A DNA stretch of 64,000 nt. It comes from Mucilaginibacter gotjawali. Lineage in GTDB: Bacteria > Bacteroidota > Bacteroidia > Sphingobacteriales > Sphingobacteriaceae. Shown here piece by piece: positions 41,554 through 50,920 of this stretch. The DNA is taken from positions 1,550,001-1,614,000 of the forward strand of contig NZ_AP017313.1 of assembly GCF_002355435.1 (NCBI RefSeq). The letters run 5' to 3'. The notes under the pieces were generated by a model, which saw nothing but the letters and a program-made list of their open reading frames with translations, ran no database searches and was not told where the DNA came from. Made by a program: the position numbers and the translations under genes. The stretch's first letter is position 1, and each line of letters starts with the position of its first letter.

Positions 41554-43989
41554 TTACCGAAGCGTTAAAGTCGTTTTTATCCGTTTAGATTTTTCCTCAG
41601 CCGAATTTAAAAATAACAATTCATTCAGCTTGCCATCCCGCCAGGTGGTAAACATATCGTTATAAAAAAAGCTGCCGGGATTGCCCGATTCACCACCGGG
41701 GAATACACCATAGCCCTTTACCGTTGGCCCCATTTGTACCACCATGCGCCATGATGGGCCGTTGTTATTCCTCAATGCGTTAATAACACCGCCCGTACCG
41801 CCGGTAAAAAACTGCCCGGTGCCAAAGCCTGGTAAGCTGGCCAAATGGTCAATAAAGGTGTCTTTGACGTTGCCCCATTGCCATTTTGCGCCGGGGCTGC
41901 CATATTTGTGCAGCATTTCGTCGATGGTGGCGGTAAATGCCAGGTTAACAATATCGGCACAGGTTTCTTTTTGCGGCGTAGCCGGATTATCAAACCATTT
42001 GGAGATGGGCTCAGTGAGCAGTAGTTGCTCGGTACGATCGTACGACGGCATTTTTAAATAAACCTTGTTATCGTCAAAATTAACGGCCCAGGTGGTATCG
42101 TAAAATTTGTTCCACCATTTGTTAAATATGCTTGCTCCTATGGCATTGGCGGCATAGTGTTTATCCCATACCTTAATTATGTTATAGGCCTTTAGCTGGT
42201 CGGCATGCAGTTTTGTTGGGTCGATGTATTTCAGCATCGCAGGCAATACATCCTGTGCTAAAATGCTGTAATTATCCATCTGCATCAGGCGCATACTGTC
42301 AACTGTGGCATGCTGCATGGCGCTTAGCTTATCGCTGATGCGCTTGCCCCGGTAATATTGCTCGTAGCGCCAGTTGATATAGTATGGGTAGGATGGGTCG
42401 GTAGGCGACTCATTCGCCGAGCGTACAAAACCCTGTGCCGGATTTTTAACCGTTGGGTTCTGGTCGTAGGGGATCCAGCCGTGCCAGTCGTCGGCAGGGT
42501 CGCTGCCATCCAGCACAAACTTGCCCTGGTCCTTATATTTTAAGGGAAACTTGCCGTTTGGTGTTATGGCGATGTCCTTATCGCTGCTTGCAAAAATAAA
42601 GTTTTGTGTGGGCGCGGTAAAATAGGTGAGGGCCTTGCGATAGTCGTTATAATCCTTACCCCGGTTAAGCAGGTAAAAACACATAAACTCGTCCGATTCA
42701 TCGTGCGCTATCCACCTTAACGCATCGCCTACAGGGATATTTTCATGATGACCCGCAGTTTTTTCGGTCGAACTATCATAAACTACCGGGCCGTGTACCG
42801 TGTACAGCACGGTATCAATTACTGTCTTTTCGCCCAATACTTTTATCGTTTCAATACGCTTGTTAACCTTGTTCCATTGGTTGTTGTACCAATATTCTTT
42901 TTTGGTGTTGTCCTTAAATTTGATCTGGTACCAATCCAGCACATCGGCATCCACATTGGTAACGCCCCAGCTGATCTTCTGGTTAAAACCGATCACCACC
43001 CCCGGCGCACCCGGTAAGGATACCCCGCAAACATTAACCGTTGGCGACGACATTTGCACCTGGTACCAAATAGAAGGGAAAGTTAAATTGAGGTGTGGAT
43101 CATTGGCTAAAATAGGGTAGCCGGTAGCGGTTTTGCTACCACTAATGGCCCAGTTATTACTGCCTATGCCCGGCACAATTTCTTTTGTTTTGATACCTTC
43201 GGTCATCTGGGCCGTAAAGCCTTTGGATGGCTGCGGAATAGGCAGCGGTTTAAAGTTCCATTTGGTGCCTGCCGGGATGATCGGGTCCTCGTGGAAGGGA
43301 TAATCCGGGAATAGGTCATTCACATCTTTGGCCCCAAAGCGTTTCAGGTCGTTGGTCAATCCAAACTGGTCCGAGCCGCCAGCCAGCGTTTCCGACATCA
43401 GTTTAAGCAGGAAAACGCAATTAATGGGTTGCCATTCCTCGGGTTCGTAATTCAGCAGTTTAAACTCCAGCGGGTAATCTTTTGGCGCAAGCGAATGGAT
43501 ATAACTATTCACCCCTTCGGTATAGGCCAGCACTACCATTTTTGATACCGGGTTCTTCATGATGCCTTTCAGGCTGTTTTCGGCGCCGTAAACCATGCCC
43601 ATACGGCGGTGGTAGCGGTCGATGTCCAAAGCTTTTGGCCCCACAATTTCGGCAAGGCGGCCTGATGCACTGCGGGTTTGGATGTCCATTTCCCAAAGAC
43701 GGTCGCGGGCGGTGATAAAGCCTTGCGCCAGGTAAAGGTCGTGGTCGTTTTTGGCGAAGATATGCGGGATACGGTGATCATCGTACTGAACGGTAACCTC
43801 ATCCAGCAAACCGGTGATCTTTAAGTTTTCGGCAGGCAGGATGTTTTTGCTTTCGGCATTTTGCCAGAAACCGGTTGAAGGGTTAAGGAACGCGCCGAAG
43901 GGCGGACCGCCGAGAACTCTGACAGCCGAAAGGAACCAAATTAAAGCTATGGTTACAATTAACGAAGAAAAAGCCCAGAAAAACTTCAT
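41554..43989 (-). CDS. Penicillin acylase family (Ntn) amidohydrolase
   Basis: The 811-residue protein has an N-terminal hydrophobic signal (about 4-24) and an alpha chain followed by the autoprocessing site: GIGSNNWAISGSKT places the nucleophile serine at 277, which becomes the N-terminus of the beta chain. Further blocks include PHLNLTFPSIWYQ and GFNQKISWGVTNVDADV. Family members hydrolyse amides such as penicillin G or acyl-homoserine lactones in the periplasm. The true substrate cannot be told from sequence. No other gene seems to share its transcript. Confidence 0.93.
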   Translation of the reverse strand: MKFFWAFSSLIVTIALIWFLSAVRVLGGPPFGAFLNPSTGFWQNAESKNILPAENLKITGLLDEVTVQYDDHRIPHIFAKNDHDLYLAQGFITARDRLWEMDIQTRSASGRLAEIVGPKALDIDRYHRRMGMVYGAENSLKGIMKNPVSKMVVLAYTEGVNSYIHSLAPKDYPLEFKLLNYEPEEWQPINCVFLLKLMSETLAGGSDQFGLTNDLKRFGAKDVNDLFPDYPFHEDPIIPAGTKWNFKPLPIPQPSKGFTAQMTEGIKTKEIVPGIGSNNWAISGSKTATGYPILANDPHLNLTFPSIWYQVQMSSPTVNVCGVSLPGAPGVVIGFNQKISWGVTNVDADVLDWYQIKFKDNTKKEYWYNNQWNKVNKRIETIKVLGEKTVIDTVLYTVHGPVVYDSSTEKTAGHHENIPVGDALRWIAHDESDEFMCFYLLNRGKDYNDYRKALTYFTAPTQNFIFASSDKDIAITPNGKFPLKYKDQGKFVLDGSDPADDWHGWIPYDQNPTVKNPAQGFVRSANESPTDPSYPYYINWRYEQYYRGKRISDKLSAMQHATVDSMRLMQMDNYSILAQDVLPAMLKYIDPTKLHADQLKAYNIIKVWDKHYAANAIGASIFNKWWNKFYDTTWAVNFDDNKVYLKMPSYDRTEQLLLTEPISKWFDNPATPQKETCADIVNLAFTATIDEMLHKYGSPGAKWQWGNVKDTFIDHLASLPGFGTGQFFTGGTGGVINALRNNNGPSWRMVVQMGPTVKGYGVFPGGESGNPGSFFYNDMFTTWRDGKLNELLFLNSAEEKSKRIKTTLTLR

Positions 43990-44366
43990 TGCAGGAATTT
44001 TATTGAGCCAAGATAAGGAAAAATGGAGATGGTTTTTTGATGAAGAGGAAGATTTTAATTTGATGGGTTAAATAGAGAGATAGGTTTACGAAAGTTTTTT
44101 TCCGAGCTATCCCGCTTGTTCCATCCCATTTTTGAGTGGCTGCTATACCGCAATTAATGATGATACTGATAAATAATCTGTTAGTCGATCTTGCATCAAA
44201 TAGTTCTTAATTTATGTAGTAAAAGAATAAAAATTTTGCTAAAAGTTAACTTATTTAGGTGATACAGTATATTGATCAATTATCTGAATAATTATTAAAC
44301 AATACTATTTGCCTTTTGTTGAAGAAACTTAATTTAGTTGTAATTAAAAGCATAGATACACTGAAA
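43990..44366. other. Intergenic region between the penicillin acylase and first REC gene
   Basis: The 377 bases hold no credible gene. The only structure seen is the small palindrome TTGATCAA near 44273. The stretch is AT-rich towards the REC gene, and no exact -7 element was found. A TTG at 44316 opens the same frame as the REC gene but adds an unlikely 17 residues. Confidence 0.4.
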
Positions 44367-44720
44367 GTGAAGACGTTACTAATTTTTGAGAACGATACAG
44401 ACACGGTTGACATTATAACATCATTGTATGAATACTCGACCTTTAACGTGGTGAAATCAGCAAGAAAATTAAGTATTGACGAAATAGCCCATATAAACCC
44501 TAATATTATTATTTTGGATCATTTACTGGATGACGGATTCGGCGGCGACTTGTGCCTCGAGATCAAGATGAACAGTTCAACAAAACACATTCCCATAATT
44601 CTCTATTCGGCAAGTAATCATGTCGAACAGCTGGCTACGACAAACTTTGCTAATGCCTTTATTTCCAAGCCATTTGATCTTTATTATTTTATTGACATGG
44701 TTAATTTGCTGGCCTTGTAA
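44367..44720 (+). CDS. Single-domain response regulator (REC), copy 1
   Basis: Read from GTG at 44367 it has 117 residues and aligns without gaps to the next REC protein. The phospho-acceptor is D51 (IILDHLLDD), the conserved serine S81 (ILYSAS) and lysine K101 (ISKPF). The first acid of the metal pocket is N9 instead of D (FENDTD). It has no output domain. It could act as a phosphate sink or a protein-binding switch like CheY or DivK. No kinase is nearby. Confidence 0.85.
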   Translation: MKTLLIFENDTDTVDIITSLYEYSTFNVVKSARKLSIDEIAHINPNIIILDHLLDDGFGGDLCLEIKMNSSTKHIPIILYSASNHVEQLATTNFANAFISKPFDLYYFIDMVNLLAL

Positions 44721-44892
44721 AATAAATTATTGTAATGCCGCGGCTTGCTTTCTTATTAAAATTATTTATAAAGACAGGTGATAAATAAAAAAAATCAATA
44801 AGTGACCATTGTCATATAAGCTAATACATATTTATTGATAAATTTCGCCGATATTTCACCACCAATTTAAAAACCCTTAATACCCTGATCAG

Positions 44893-45246
44893 TTGAAAAA
44901 ATTACTCCTTGTAAAAAATGATGAAGACACGATCGAGATCATCGAAATCATGTATCAAAATTCAGGATATGAAGTAATTAAGGCACCGGAGCAGGTGAAT
45001 GCCGGAATGATCACCGAAATTAATCCTGACATCATTGTACTGGATCATTATTATAATGACGGTTACGGTACAGAACTTTACGCCGAAATAAGGGCCAACG
45101 AACAAATAAAGCATATCCCGGTTTTGATATGTTCGGGCCATTATGATCTTGATAGCCTCGAAAAAGTTAGCTCGGCAAACGGTTTTATTACTAAACCTTT
45201 TGACACCTATAGTTTTTTGAAGCTGGTTGACAACCTGGCGCTTTGA
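44893..45246 (+). CDS. Single-domain response regulator (REC), copy 2
   Basis: The 117-residue protein starts with TTG at 44893 and is paralogous to copies 1 and 3. It has D51 (IVLDHYYND), S81 (LICSGH) and K101 (ITKPF), and, like copy 1, N9-D10 in place of the usual acid pair (VKNDED). It has no output domain. Two hairpins follow the gene. Confidence 0.87.
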   Translation: MKKLLLVKNDEDTIEIIEIMYQNSGYEVIKAPEQVNAGMITEINPDIIVLDHYYNDGYGTELYAEIRANEQIKHIPVLICSGHYDLDSLEKVSSANGFITKPFDTYSFLKLVDNLAL

Positions 45247-45283
45247 GTTTGGCCGCTGATGCATACATGGAAATTCAGTCTGG

Positions 45284-45340
45284 CACCCGTTGTTCCGGGT
45301 GTTTCCAACTGTTTTTACCTTTAGGGCAAAAACAGTTGAA
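45284..45340 (+). terminator. Two hairpins after REC copy 2
   Basis: CACCCGTTGTTCCGGGTG (45284-45301) is a compact stem-loop. CAACTGTTTTT (45306-45316) pairs with AAAAACAGTTG (45328-45338) and runs into an A/T-rich stretch. The pair probably ends transcription. Confidence 0.65.
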
Positions 45341-45488
45341 ATAAAAAAGTGCACTAACACTTTTTAGGCAGCCAGAGGGTTACGAAACAGGCTTTTATTC
45401 CATTTATCCCGCGCAAAAATGGGATGGGAAAAGTGGGACCAGCGTGACAAAAACAAAATGCTATCCTTATTCCTTGTTAAGGTTACAA

Positions 45489-46388
45489 ATGAATTTTATA
45501 AAAACCAATACAGCCATTTTGGCGGCAATCTTTTCGCTGTTTGCGCCCCAGCCTCAGAATGATATCCCCCAGTACGATCATGTGGTTGTGGTGATTGAAG
45601 AGAACCATGCCTATCACGAGTTGATTGGTTCGGCCAACGCCCCGTATATTAATCAGCTGGCTAAAGGCGGCGTGCTATTTACCAATTCGCATGGTATAGG
45701 GCATCCCAGCCAGCCTAATTACCTGGCACTGTTTTCGGGCAGTACGCAGGGTGTTACCGGCGATGAATGCCTGGAGGGAAAGACACCTTTTAAAACCCCC
45801 AATCTGGGCGAAGCTTTAATAGATAAGCACCTTACTTTTAAAGGATACGCCCAAACCATGCCAAAGGCGGGCTACCTGGGCTGCACTTTTCTGAGCAGCA
45901 GTGTTACTATTGGCCATTTGTATGCCCGTAAACATACGCCATGGGTAAATTGGCTGGGAACTGGTGTTAACTGTATCCCCCTGTCATGCAGTGTGCCGGT
46001 GACTGATTTTCCGAAAGATTTTACGAGGCTGCCCACGGTTGCTTTTGTGGTGCCCGATATGGATTATGACATGCATAATATTGGCCTGTCGGGCGATGCC
46101 AATGCCATACGCCGCGGCGATACCTGGCTAAAGGAACACCTGGATGAGTATGCCCAGTGGGCCAAAAAGCATAACAGTTTACTGATAGTTACTTTTGATG
46201 AGGACGACTATGTAAGCAAAAATGAAAACAGGATCCCCACCCTGTTTTATGGAGCGAAGCTTATACAGGGTGAGTACAAGGGCCAGGTGAATCATTACAA
46301 TATATTGCACACGCTGGAGTCGATGTACGGTTTAACAATTACGGATAATGTAGTTGCACCGCCGGTTGGGGGGATTTGGGGGAAATAA
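45489..46388 (+). CDS. Secreted phosphoesterase (acid phosphatase/phospholipase C-like)
   Basis: From the ATG at 45489 the protein has 299 residues and a hydrophobic signal (TAILAAIFSLFAPQ); the GTG at 45444 would put 15 residues before it. The phosphoesterase-family motifs are HVVVVIEENHAYHELIG, GIGHPSQPNYLALFSGS, VPDMDYDMHN and LIVTFDEDDY. These supply the metal ligands of the alkaline-phosphatase-like fold. Members cleave phosphomonoesters or phospholipids outside the cytoplasm. It lies between REC copies 2 and 3. Confidence 0.87.
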   Translation: MNFIKTNTAILAAIFSLFAPQPQNDIPQYDHVVVVIEENHAYHELIGSANAPYINQLAKGGVLFTNSHGIGHPSQPNYLALFSGSTQGVTGDECLEGKTPFKTPNLGEALIDKHLTFKGYAQTMPKAGYLGCTFLSSSVTIGHLYARKHTPWVNWLGTGVNCIPLSCSVPVTDFPKDFTRLPTVAFVVPDMDYDMHNIGLSGDANAIRRGDTWLKEHLDEYAQWAKKHNSLLIVTFDEDDYVSKNENRIPTLFYGAKLIQGEYKGQVNHYNILHTLESMYGLTITDNVVAPPVGGIWGK

Positions 46389-46475
46389 TTTTTATTGTTT
46401 GATATGTCTTTTGACTTTTGTTAATAGATCTAATATTTAGTAATAAATAAAATATTTAACATAAAATAAATATTG

Positions 46476-46483
46476 TAGGTTTG
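46476..46483 (+). promoter_or_regulatory. -7 element of REC copy 3
   Basis: TAGGTTTG is an exact -7 match, ending 13 bases before the ATG at 46497. A very short leader is predicted. Confidence 0.5.
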
Positions 46484-46496
46484 ACTTTTAACATAA

Positions 46497-46880
46497 ATGA
46501 AAAAACTATTGATTCTTGAAGACGACCCTGCCCTGGTAGAGTTGGTGGAAACCATGTTTTCGGAGTCGGATTTTACCGTCTTAAAATCATACAAAAGAAT
46601 ACCTTTTGACGAAATAGCAAGGATAACTCCCGACATTATTATACTTGACTATTTTTTGGGCGGTGACCTTGGTAGCGAAATATGCCTTGAACTTAAGGCG
46701 TCACCTTTAACGCAAAACATCCCGGTGATACTTTATTCGGCATTTAAAAACCTCAAGGAACTGGCTATAGAAAGCTGTGCCGATGGCTATATCATAAAGC
46801 CCTTTGAGATTGACGAATTTATGAGCATGGTATACAGCTTAGCGCTAAAGCCTTCAACAATACGCTTTAACCCGTCTTAA
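46497..46880 (+). CDS. Single-domain response regulator (REC), copy 3
   Basis: The 127-residue protein keeps the full canonical pocket: D9-D10 (LEDDPA), D51 (IILDYFLGG), S81 (ILYSAF) and K101 (IIKPF). It aligns without gaps to copies 1 and 2, has a normal ATG start and a ten-residue C-terminal extension. It is the copy most likely to be phosphorylated. No kinase or output domain is nearby. Confidence 0.9.
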   Translation: MKKLLILEDDPALVELVETMFSESDFTVLKSYKRIPFDEIARITPDIIILDYFLGGDLGSEICLELKASPLTQNIPVILYSAFKNLKELAIESCADGYIIKPFEIDEFMSMVYSLALKPSTIRFNPS

Positions 46881-46974
46881 CAGCCGTTTGCCGTCCACAA
46901 TAATTTTAAACGATTTAAAATAATTCGGTAAAGTTGTTAAATTCACCTCAATTATAAGCAATAAAATTATCGCC

Positions 46975-48585
46975 ATGTTTTCATTAAATCGCCGGGTTTT
47001 AAAACGACATTTTTTATCTTGTCTTAAATTAAGCAAAACATATTTCAACTGGTTTGCGCTGTTATTATTGCTGGGCGGCAGCTCGGCCTACGCGCAAAAG
47101 ACCACTTTTTTCCCGCATAGCCTGCCCGAAACCGAAGGTGTATCCGCCGGCGGTATAGATAGTTTTTTAACTGCGGTGAGTCGAAGCACGCATGAATTTC
47201 ACAGTATCATGATATTGCGCCATGGCAAAGTGCTGGCAGAGGGCTGGTGGAACCCGTACCGGCCTGATCTGCGGCATAGCCTTTACAGCTGCAGTAAAAG
47301 TTTTACTTCAACCGCAGTAGGTTTTGCCATCAACGAAAAGCTGCTTTCAATTCATGATAAGATAACCTCCTTTTTTCCTGAAAGCCTGCCTGATACGGTG
47401 AAACCATACCTGGCGAAGCTCACTATCAAAGACCTGCTGACGATGAGTGTCGGCCAGGATCCTGACCCTACTTCCATAATTCCGTTCACCAGCGCAAATT
47501 GGGTAAAATCTTTCCTGGCTACGCCCATTAAAAATGAGCCGGGCACCAAATTCCTGTACAACACCATGGCTACTTATACGCTATCGGCCATTATTCAAAA
47601 AGTTACCGGGCAAAAAGTGGTAGATTATCTGAAACCGAGATTGTTCGACCCGCTGGGTATTACCGGTATGGATTGGGAGGCAGACAAACAAGGCATTAAT
47701 ACCGGAGGATGGGGCCTGCGTGTAAAAACAGAGGACCTGGCAAAAATGGGCCAGCTTTACCTGCAAAAAGGCATCTGGAACGGTAAACAAGTGTTGCCAA
47801 AAGGATGGGTTGAGGAAGCAACTACTTTTAAGATAGACCAGGCGCCGGGCGCAGCACAAAGTAAAAAAGACTCAAGCGACTGGATGCAGGGGTACTGTTA
47901 CCAGTTTTGGCGCTGCCGGCACAATGCTTTCAGGGCGGATGGGGCCTTTGGCCAGTACATTATTGTAATGCCCGACCAGGATGCGGTGATAGCCATCACA
48001 TCAGAATCAGCCGATATGCAAGGAGAGTTGAACCTGGTATGGAGATATTTACTGCCTGCTATGCATAAACAACCATTAACAATTAATAAAAAGGCTGACG
48101 AAGATTTGAGCAACCATCTGGCAAACTTAAGCCTGCCCCCGGCGGGAAAAACTGATCCAAAGATTCCAGTTCATGAAGGTACATTTGCGCTCAAGCCCAA
48201 TAGCCTGCATATCAAATCTATATCGTTTCACTATGATGGTACGGTTTACAAGCTGGGCCTGAAAATTGATTCAACTACGTATGACCTTGATTTTGGTAAC
48301 GGAAAATGGCTGCCCGGCGAAACCAGCATGAACGGGCCAAGCCTGCTTAACGGTGCAAAGGAAGATTTTTCGCTATTGCTGCCTTATAAAGTTGATGGCA
48401 GCTGCACTGCGGTGGGCCTTGACAGCGCATTACAGTTTAAACTTCGTTATATCGAAAGTCCGCATACCGAAACCATAACCTGCCATTTTAACGGGCAAGC
48501 GCTTAACGCAACCATTGAATATAGTTTTAACTATGGCAAAAGTAAAATGGAATTACAGGGTGATGCTGTAAACGATGGTAAATGA
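46975..48585 (+). CDS. Secreted serine hydrolase (beta-lactamase family)
   Basis: The 536-residue protein has a long N-terminal basic region and a signal core (FALLLLLGGSSAYAQ, about 24-41), then a beta-lactamase-like domain. The SxxK motif is in YSCSKSFTS, the YxN region in FLYNTMATY, and GTK-like blocks follow. The sequence resembles the 6-aminohexanoate-dimer hydrolase/esterase group. A C-terminal beta domain (about 395-536) lacks recognised motifs. The substrate is unknown. It converges on the next gene with only 15 bases between. Confidence 0.88.
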   Translation: MFSLNRRVLKRHFLSCLKLSKTYFNWFALLLLLGGSSAYAQKTTFFPHSLPETEGVSAGGIDSFLTAVSRSTHEFHSIMILRHGKVLAEGWWNPYRPDLRHSLYSCSKSFTSTAVGFAINEKLLSIHDKITSFFPESLPDTVKPYLAKLTIKDLLTMSVGQDPDPTSIIPFTSANWVKSFLATPIKNEPGTKFLYNTMATYTLSAIIQKVTGQKVVDYLKPRLFDPLGITGMDWEADKQGINTGGWGLRVKTEDLAKMGQLYLQKGIWNGKQVLPKGWVEEATTFKIDQAPGAAQSKKDSSDWMQGYCYQFWRCRHNAFRADGAFGQYIIVMPDQDAVIAITSESADMQGELNLVWRYLLPAMHKQPLTINKKADEDLSNHLANLSLPPAGKTDPKIPVHEGTFALKPNSLHIKSISFHYDGTVYKLGLKIDSTTYDLDFGNGKWLPGETSMNGPSLLNGAKEDFSLLLPYKVDGSCTAVGLDSALQFKLRYIESPHTETITCHFNGQALNATIEYSFNYGKSKMELQGDAVNDGK

Positions 48586-48600
48586 CCAGTGTACCGGGTG

Positions 48601-49230
48601 TTATTTGTCGCTTAAAATAGCTTCCTTTTTACGCTGTTTGTTAACGCTATGCGGTTTCAGAAAGTTGTAGGTTAAATTGATGCCGATATATTGGCCGTTG
48701 CGGTTGCTGTTGGTGCCATCAAAAAATACGTAGCCCTGCACTATAGCAATGGCAAACGTGGTACTTACGTTAAAATTAATACCATTACAAATTTCGGACA
48801 TTAACGCTTGTTTGGCGCTTAGTACATACCCGGCACCAAGGCAAAGAGATTCAGCAAACCGGCCTTTGGAAAATACGTTTATTGTCGGTCTTAACTCAAT
48901 ATACCGCGCTGAATCATTACCCCTTAATTCGTTTAATTTTCCTGTTGCCAGGCCTATATCAAAAATACCATAAGTTCGGCCGAACTCTACAGCCGGCGCA
49001 AACCTTTTGGCGGCACCACCTTTTGTGTTTACAAAAACATTTGTAAAGGCCGAAAGATAAAAATATTGTGGCTCTTTGTTCTCTTTTGAAGTGTCAGATT
49101 CAATGGTGGTGTCCCTTTTACCCAGGTTGCTAAAAGCATAGCTCAATTTTGCCGGCTGAACAGTCAATGGCTTTTGGGCAAACCCTGAGATCCAGATCAT
49201 AGAAAGTAGAGATGTAACAATAGTTTTCAT
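48601..49230 (-). CDS. Exported protein, possibly outer membrane beta-barrel
   Basis: The 209-residue protein has a signal peptide (SLLSMIWISGFAQKP) and alternating hydrophobic strands ending in the aromatic-rich IGINLTYNFLKP, typical of small outer membrane barrels. No family is recognised. The C-terminal tail (SVNKQRKKEAILSDK) extends beyond the last strand. It is monocistronic. Confidence 0.65.
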   Translation of the reverse strand: MKTIVTSLLSMIWISGFAQKPLTVQPAKLSYAFSNLGKRDTTIESDTSKENKEPQYFYLSAFTNVFVNTKGGAAKRFAPAVEFGRTYGIFDIGLATGKLNELRGNDSARYIELRPTINVFSKGRFAESLCLGAGYVLSAKQALMSEICNGINFNVSTTFAIAIVQGYVFFDGTNSNRNGQYIGINLTYNFLKPHSVNKQRKKEAILSDK

Positions 49231-49297
49231 TTTGCTTTACGGTTTCGGACAAACCCTGCTTTCAGACAGATAATGAATTAAATTGTTTTAAATAAAA

Positions 49298-49329
49298 ACA
49301 GGATCACCCTTTGTTAAGGCAATCCTGTT
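49298..49329 (-). terminator. Terminator of the downstream lipoprotein gene
   Basis: AACAGGAT (49298-49305) pairs with ATCCTGTT (49322-49329) around a 16-base loop. On the minus strand the stem ends in a T-run, just after the stop of the gene starting at 49954. Confidence 0.7.
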
Positions 49330-49354
49330 GTTATTTTAATTTTATGGAGGGATC

Positions 49355-49954
49355 CTAGTGGTGCAGGCGGGTAACCAGGGTAAACCGGTTGCTTCCGTAT
49401 GAATTGGTATCTGTGGTCATGTTAAACAAATAAGAAGGATAGTGGCGAAAATCCAGTGAATCCTTTTTAAATTTGTCTATCAGCCATATATCATAATTTG
49501 CCGGAATTGCCTGTATTTTGGTGATGGATAATTTATACTCTCCTTTTTTAGTGGCGTTTACCACCAATTTTACACTTGTTCCGTGGCTTGCCATGGGTAA
49601 TGTATTAATAGATAAAGGTACATTATCGCTTGACAGGCTTGAAAAACTTACTATCCCGAATCCCTGCATAAAACGGGCGTCTTCCGCGCCGGAATAAGCT
49701 GCTGTTGATTTTGGATTAAAGGAAATCATCAATCCATCGGTATTGATAGAATCTTTCGCTAATTTAACGCAAATGTATCCCTTGGTACTATCGGCTTTTT
49801 TGCCTGAAGTGTCCTGGTTCAGCACAATGGTTGTTGACGGTAACTGTTGTGTGCCCTGGGTAGTTGCTATAAACGGGTTTACAGAAGCTTCTTTATGGCA
49901 TGACGAAAAATAAAGTGCTGCAATGATGATAATTGCTGATATCCTGGTTTTCAT
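49355..49954 (-). CDS. Lipoprotein of unknown function
   Basis: The 199-residue protein has a lipobox at YFSSCHKE (cysteine 19) and therefore attaches to a membrane, probably the outer one. The remainder is a beta-rich body with the block GTSVKLVVNATKKGEYKLSITKI and a C-terminus ending NSYGSNRFTLVTRLHH. Ends of this kind occur in Bacteroidetes proteins that carry Ig-like or T9SS-like modules, but no sorting motif is certain. Role is unknown. Confidence 0.7.
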   Translation of the reverse strand: MKTRISAIIIIAALYFSSCHKEASVNPFIATTQGTQQLPSTTIVLNQDTSGKKADSTKGYICVKLAKDSINTDGLMISFNPKSTAAYSGAEDARFMQGFGIVSFSSLSSDNVPLSINTLPMASHGTSVKLVVNATKKGEYKLSITKIQAIPANYDIWLIDKFKKDSLDFRHYPSYLFNMTTDTNSYGSNRFTLVTRLHH

Positions 49955-50061
49955 TTTATTGATTGTTGTAAAAGCCTCATTGGCTTCAATTTATCTTTGT
50001 AATGCTTGCTTTTACGACAGCAGCGAATAAAATGTTCAGGTATTAATAATATTTTTTATTT

Positions 50062-50205
50062 ATGATGGGATATTATATCATGAAGAACTGGTTTGATAAA
50101 TATATATTAGGCCGGGCCGCGGGCGAGCGGATGCAGGAATCAGTATGCAGAAGCGCAATGCATCATAATGAAAAAAATTTGAGGGATTTGAAGGGTACCC
50201 TATAA
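50062..50205 (+). CDS. Possible small protein of 47 residues
   Basis: An ATG pair at 50062/50065 opens a frame to a stop at 50203-50205; an internal ATG at 50080 gives 41 residues (MKNWFDKYILGRAAGERMQE, then a basic tail). The sequence has no recognisable family. It fills the gap between a lipoprotein and a VOC gene. No exact -7 element was found before it, so it may be chance. Confidence 0.25.
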   Translation: MMGYYIMKNWFDKYILGRAAGERMQESVCRSAMHHNEKNLRDLKGTL

Positions 50206-50247
50206 TAAGTGCATAGCGTATCAGGTCTTCAAATCCCAAAAACCGCC

Positions 50248-50601
50248 TCAGGACTGGTGGAAACTCAGCACGTTCCCGTCAGGGTCTTTAACCGCCATAA
50301 ATTTGCCCCACGGGGTCTCGTCGATTCGTCCCACATGGATGCCTTTTGCAGTAAATTCTTCAACATCCTGCTCAAGGCTATCGGTTTTAATAACAAAGCC
50401 ATGTATACTTCCTGGTGGCATTTGCGGAAACCAGGTGACCAGGGTGACGGAGGTATCGTGCCCGTTAAAACCCAGTTGTACCCAGGTTTGGCCATCGCCG
50501 GTGGGTGTTTCGGCTAAAATAGTGAAGCCAAGTTTTACATAAAATTCCTTTGACCGTTGCTGGTCGGTAACGGGGATAGAGATAATTTCAATCGATTTCA
50601 T
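50248..50601 (-). CDS. VOC-family (glyoxalase-like) protein
   Basis: The 117-residue protein has the vicinal-oxygen-chelate pattern of paired beta-alpha-beta3 modules: IEIISIPVTDQQRSKEFYVKLGF and MAVKDPDGNVLSFHQS. Members bind metal for lyase, isomerase or dioxygenase chemistry, or protect against antibiotics. It is the third gene of an operon and overlaps the ArsR gene by 14 bases. Substrate unknown. Confidence 0.88.
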   Translation of the reverse strand: MKSIEIISIPVTDQQRSKEFYVKLGFTILAETPTGDGQTWVQLGFNGHDTSVTLVTWFPQMPPGSIHGFVIKTDSLEQDVEEFTAKGIHVGRIDETPWGKFMAVKDPDGNVLSFHQS

Positions 50602-50920
50602 TATTAGGGTTTATTTGGTTTAATAAATGCTCGAGGTTATGCAGTTTGTCTTTCCAGAAATTGTCGAAAAAGATAAGCCAGTTTTTTATTTCGTCAAAGC
50701 CTTCGGGCTTTAATTCGCAATAACGTTCTCGTCCCTGGTCGTTGATCAGGATCAGGCCTGCTTCATAAAGCACTTTTACATGTTTGGATACTGCCGGGCG
50801 GCTCATTTCAAAATTGCCGGCAAGTGCATTAATGGATAATTTATCTTTTGTCAGCAGCATCAGTATCCCGCGTCTGCTCGGGTCGGCAATCGCCTGGAAA
50901 GTGTCCATGGTTGCTCTCAT
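50588..50920 (-). CDS. ArsR-family transcription regulator
   Basis: The 110-residue winged-helix protein begins MRATMDTFQAIADPSRRGIL and has the family block INALAGNFEMSRPAVSKHVKVLYEAGLI, with no obvious metal-binding cysteine pairs in the recognition region. It probably senses something else than metal and represses its own operon through the palindromes at 51360-51405. Its start overlaps the stop of the preceding gene (ATGA). Confidence 0.9.
   Translation of the reverse strand: MRATMDTFQAIADPSRRGILMLLTKDKLSINALAGNFEMSRPAVSKHVKVLYEAGLILINDQGRERYCELKPEGFDEIKNWLIFFDNFWKDKLHNLEHLLNQINPNNEID

Noticed and set aside
43814..44071. 85-residue ORF overlapping the penicillin acylase start
   Set aside because: Its first half is antisense to the acylase signal region, and no promoter or family is seen.
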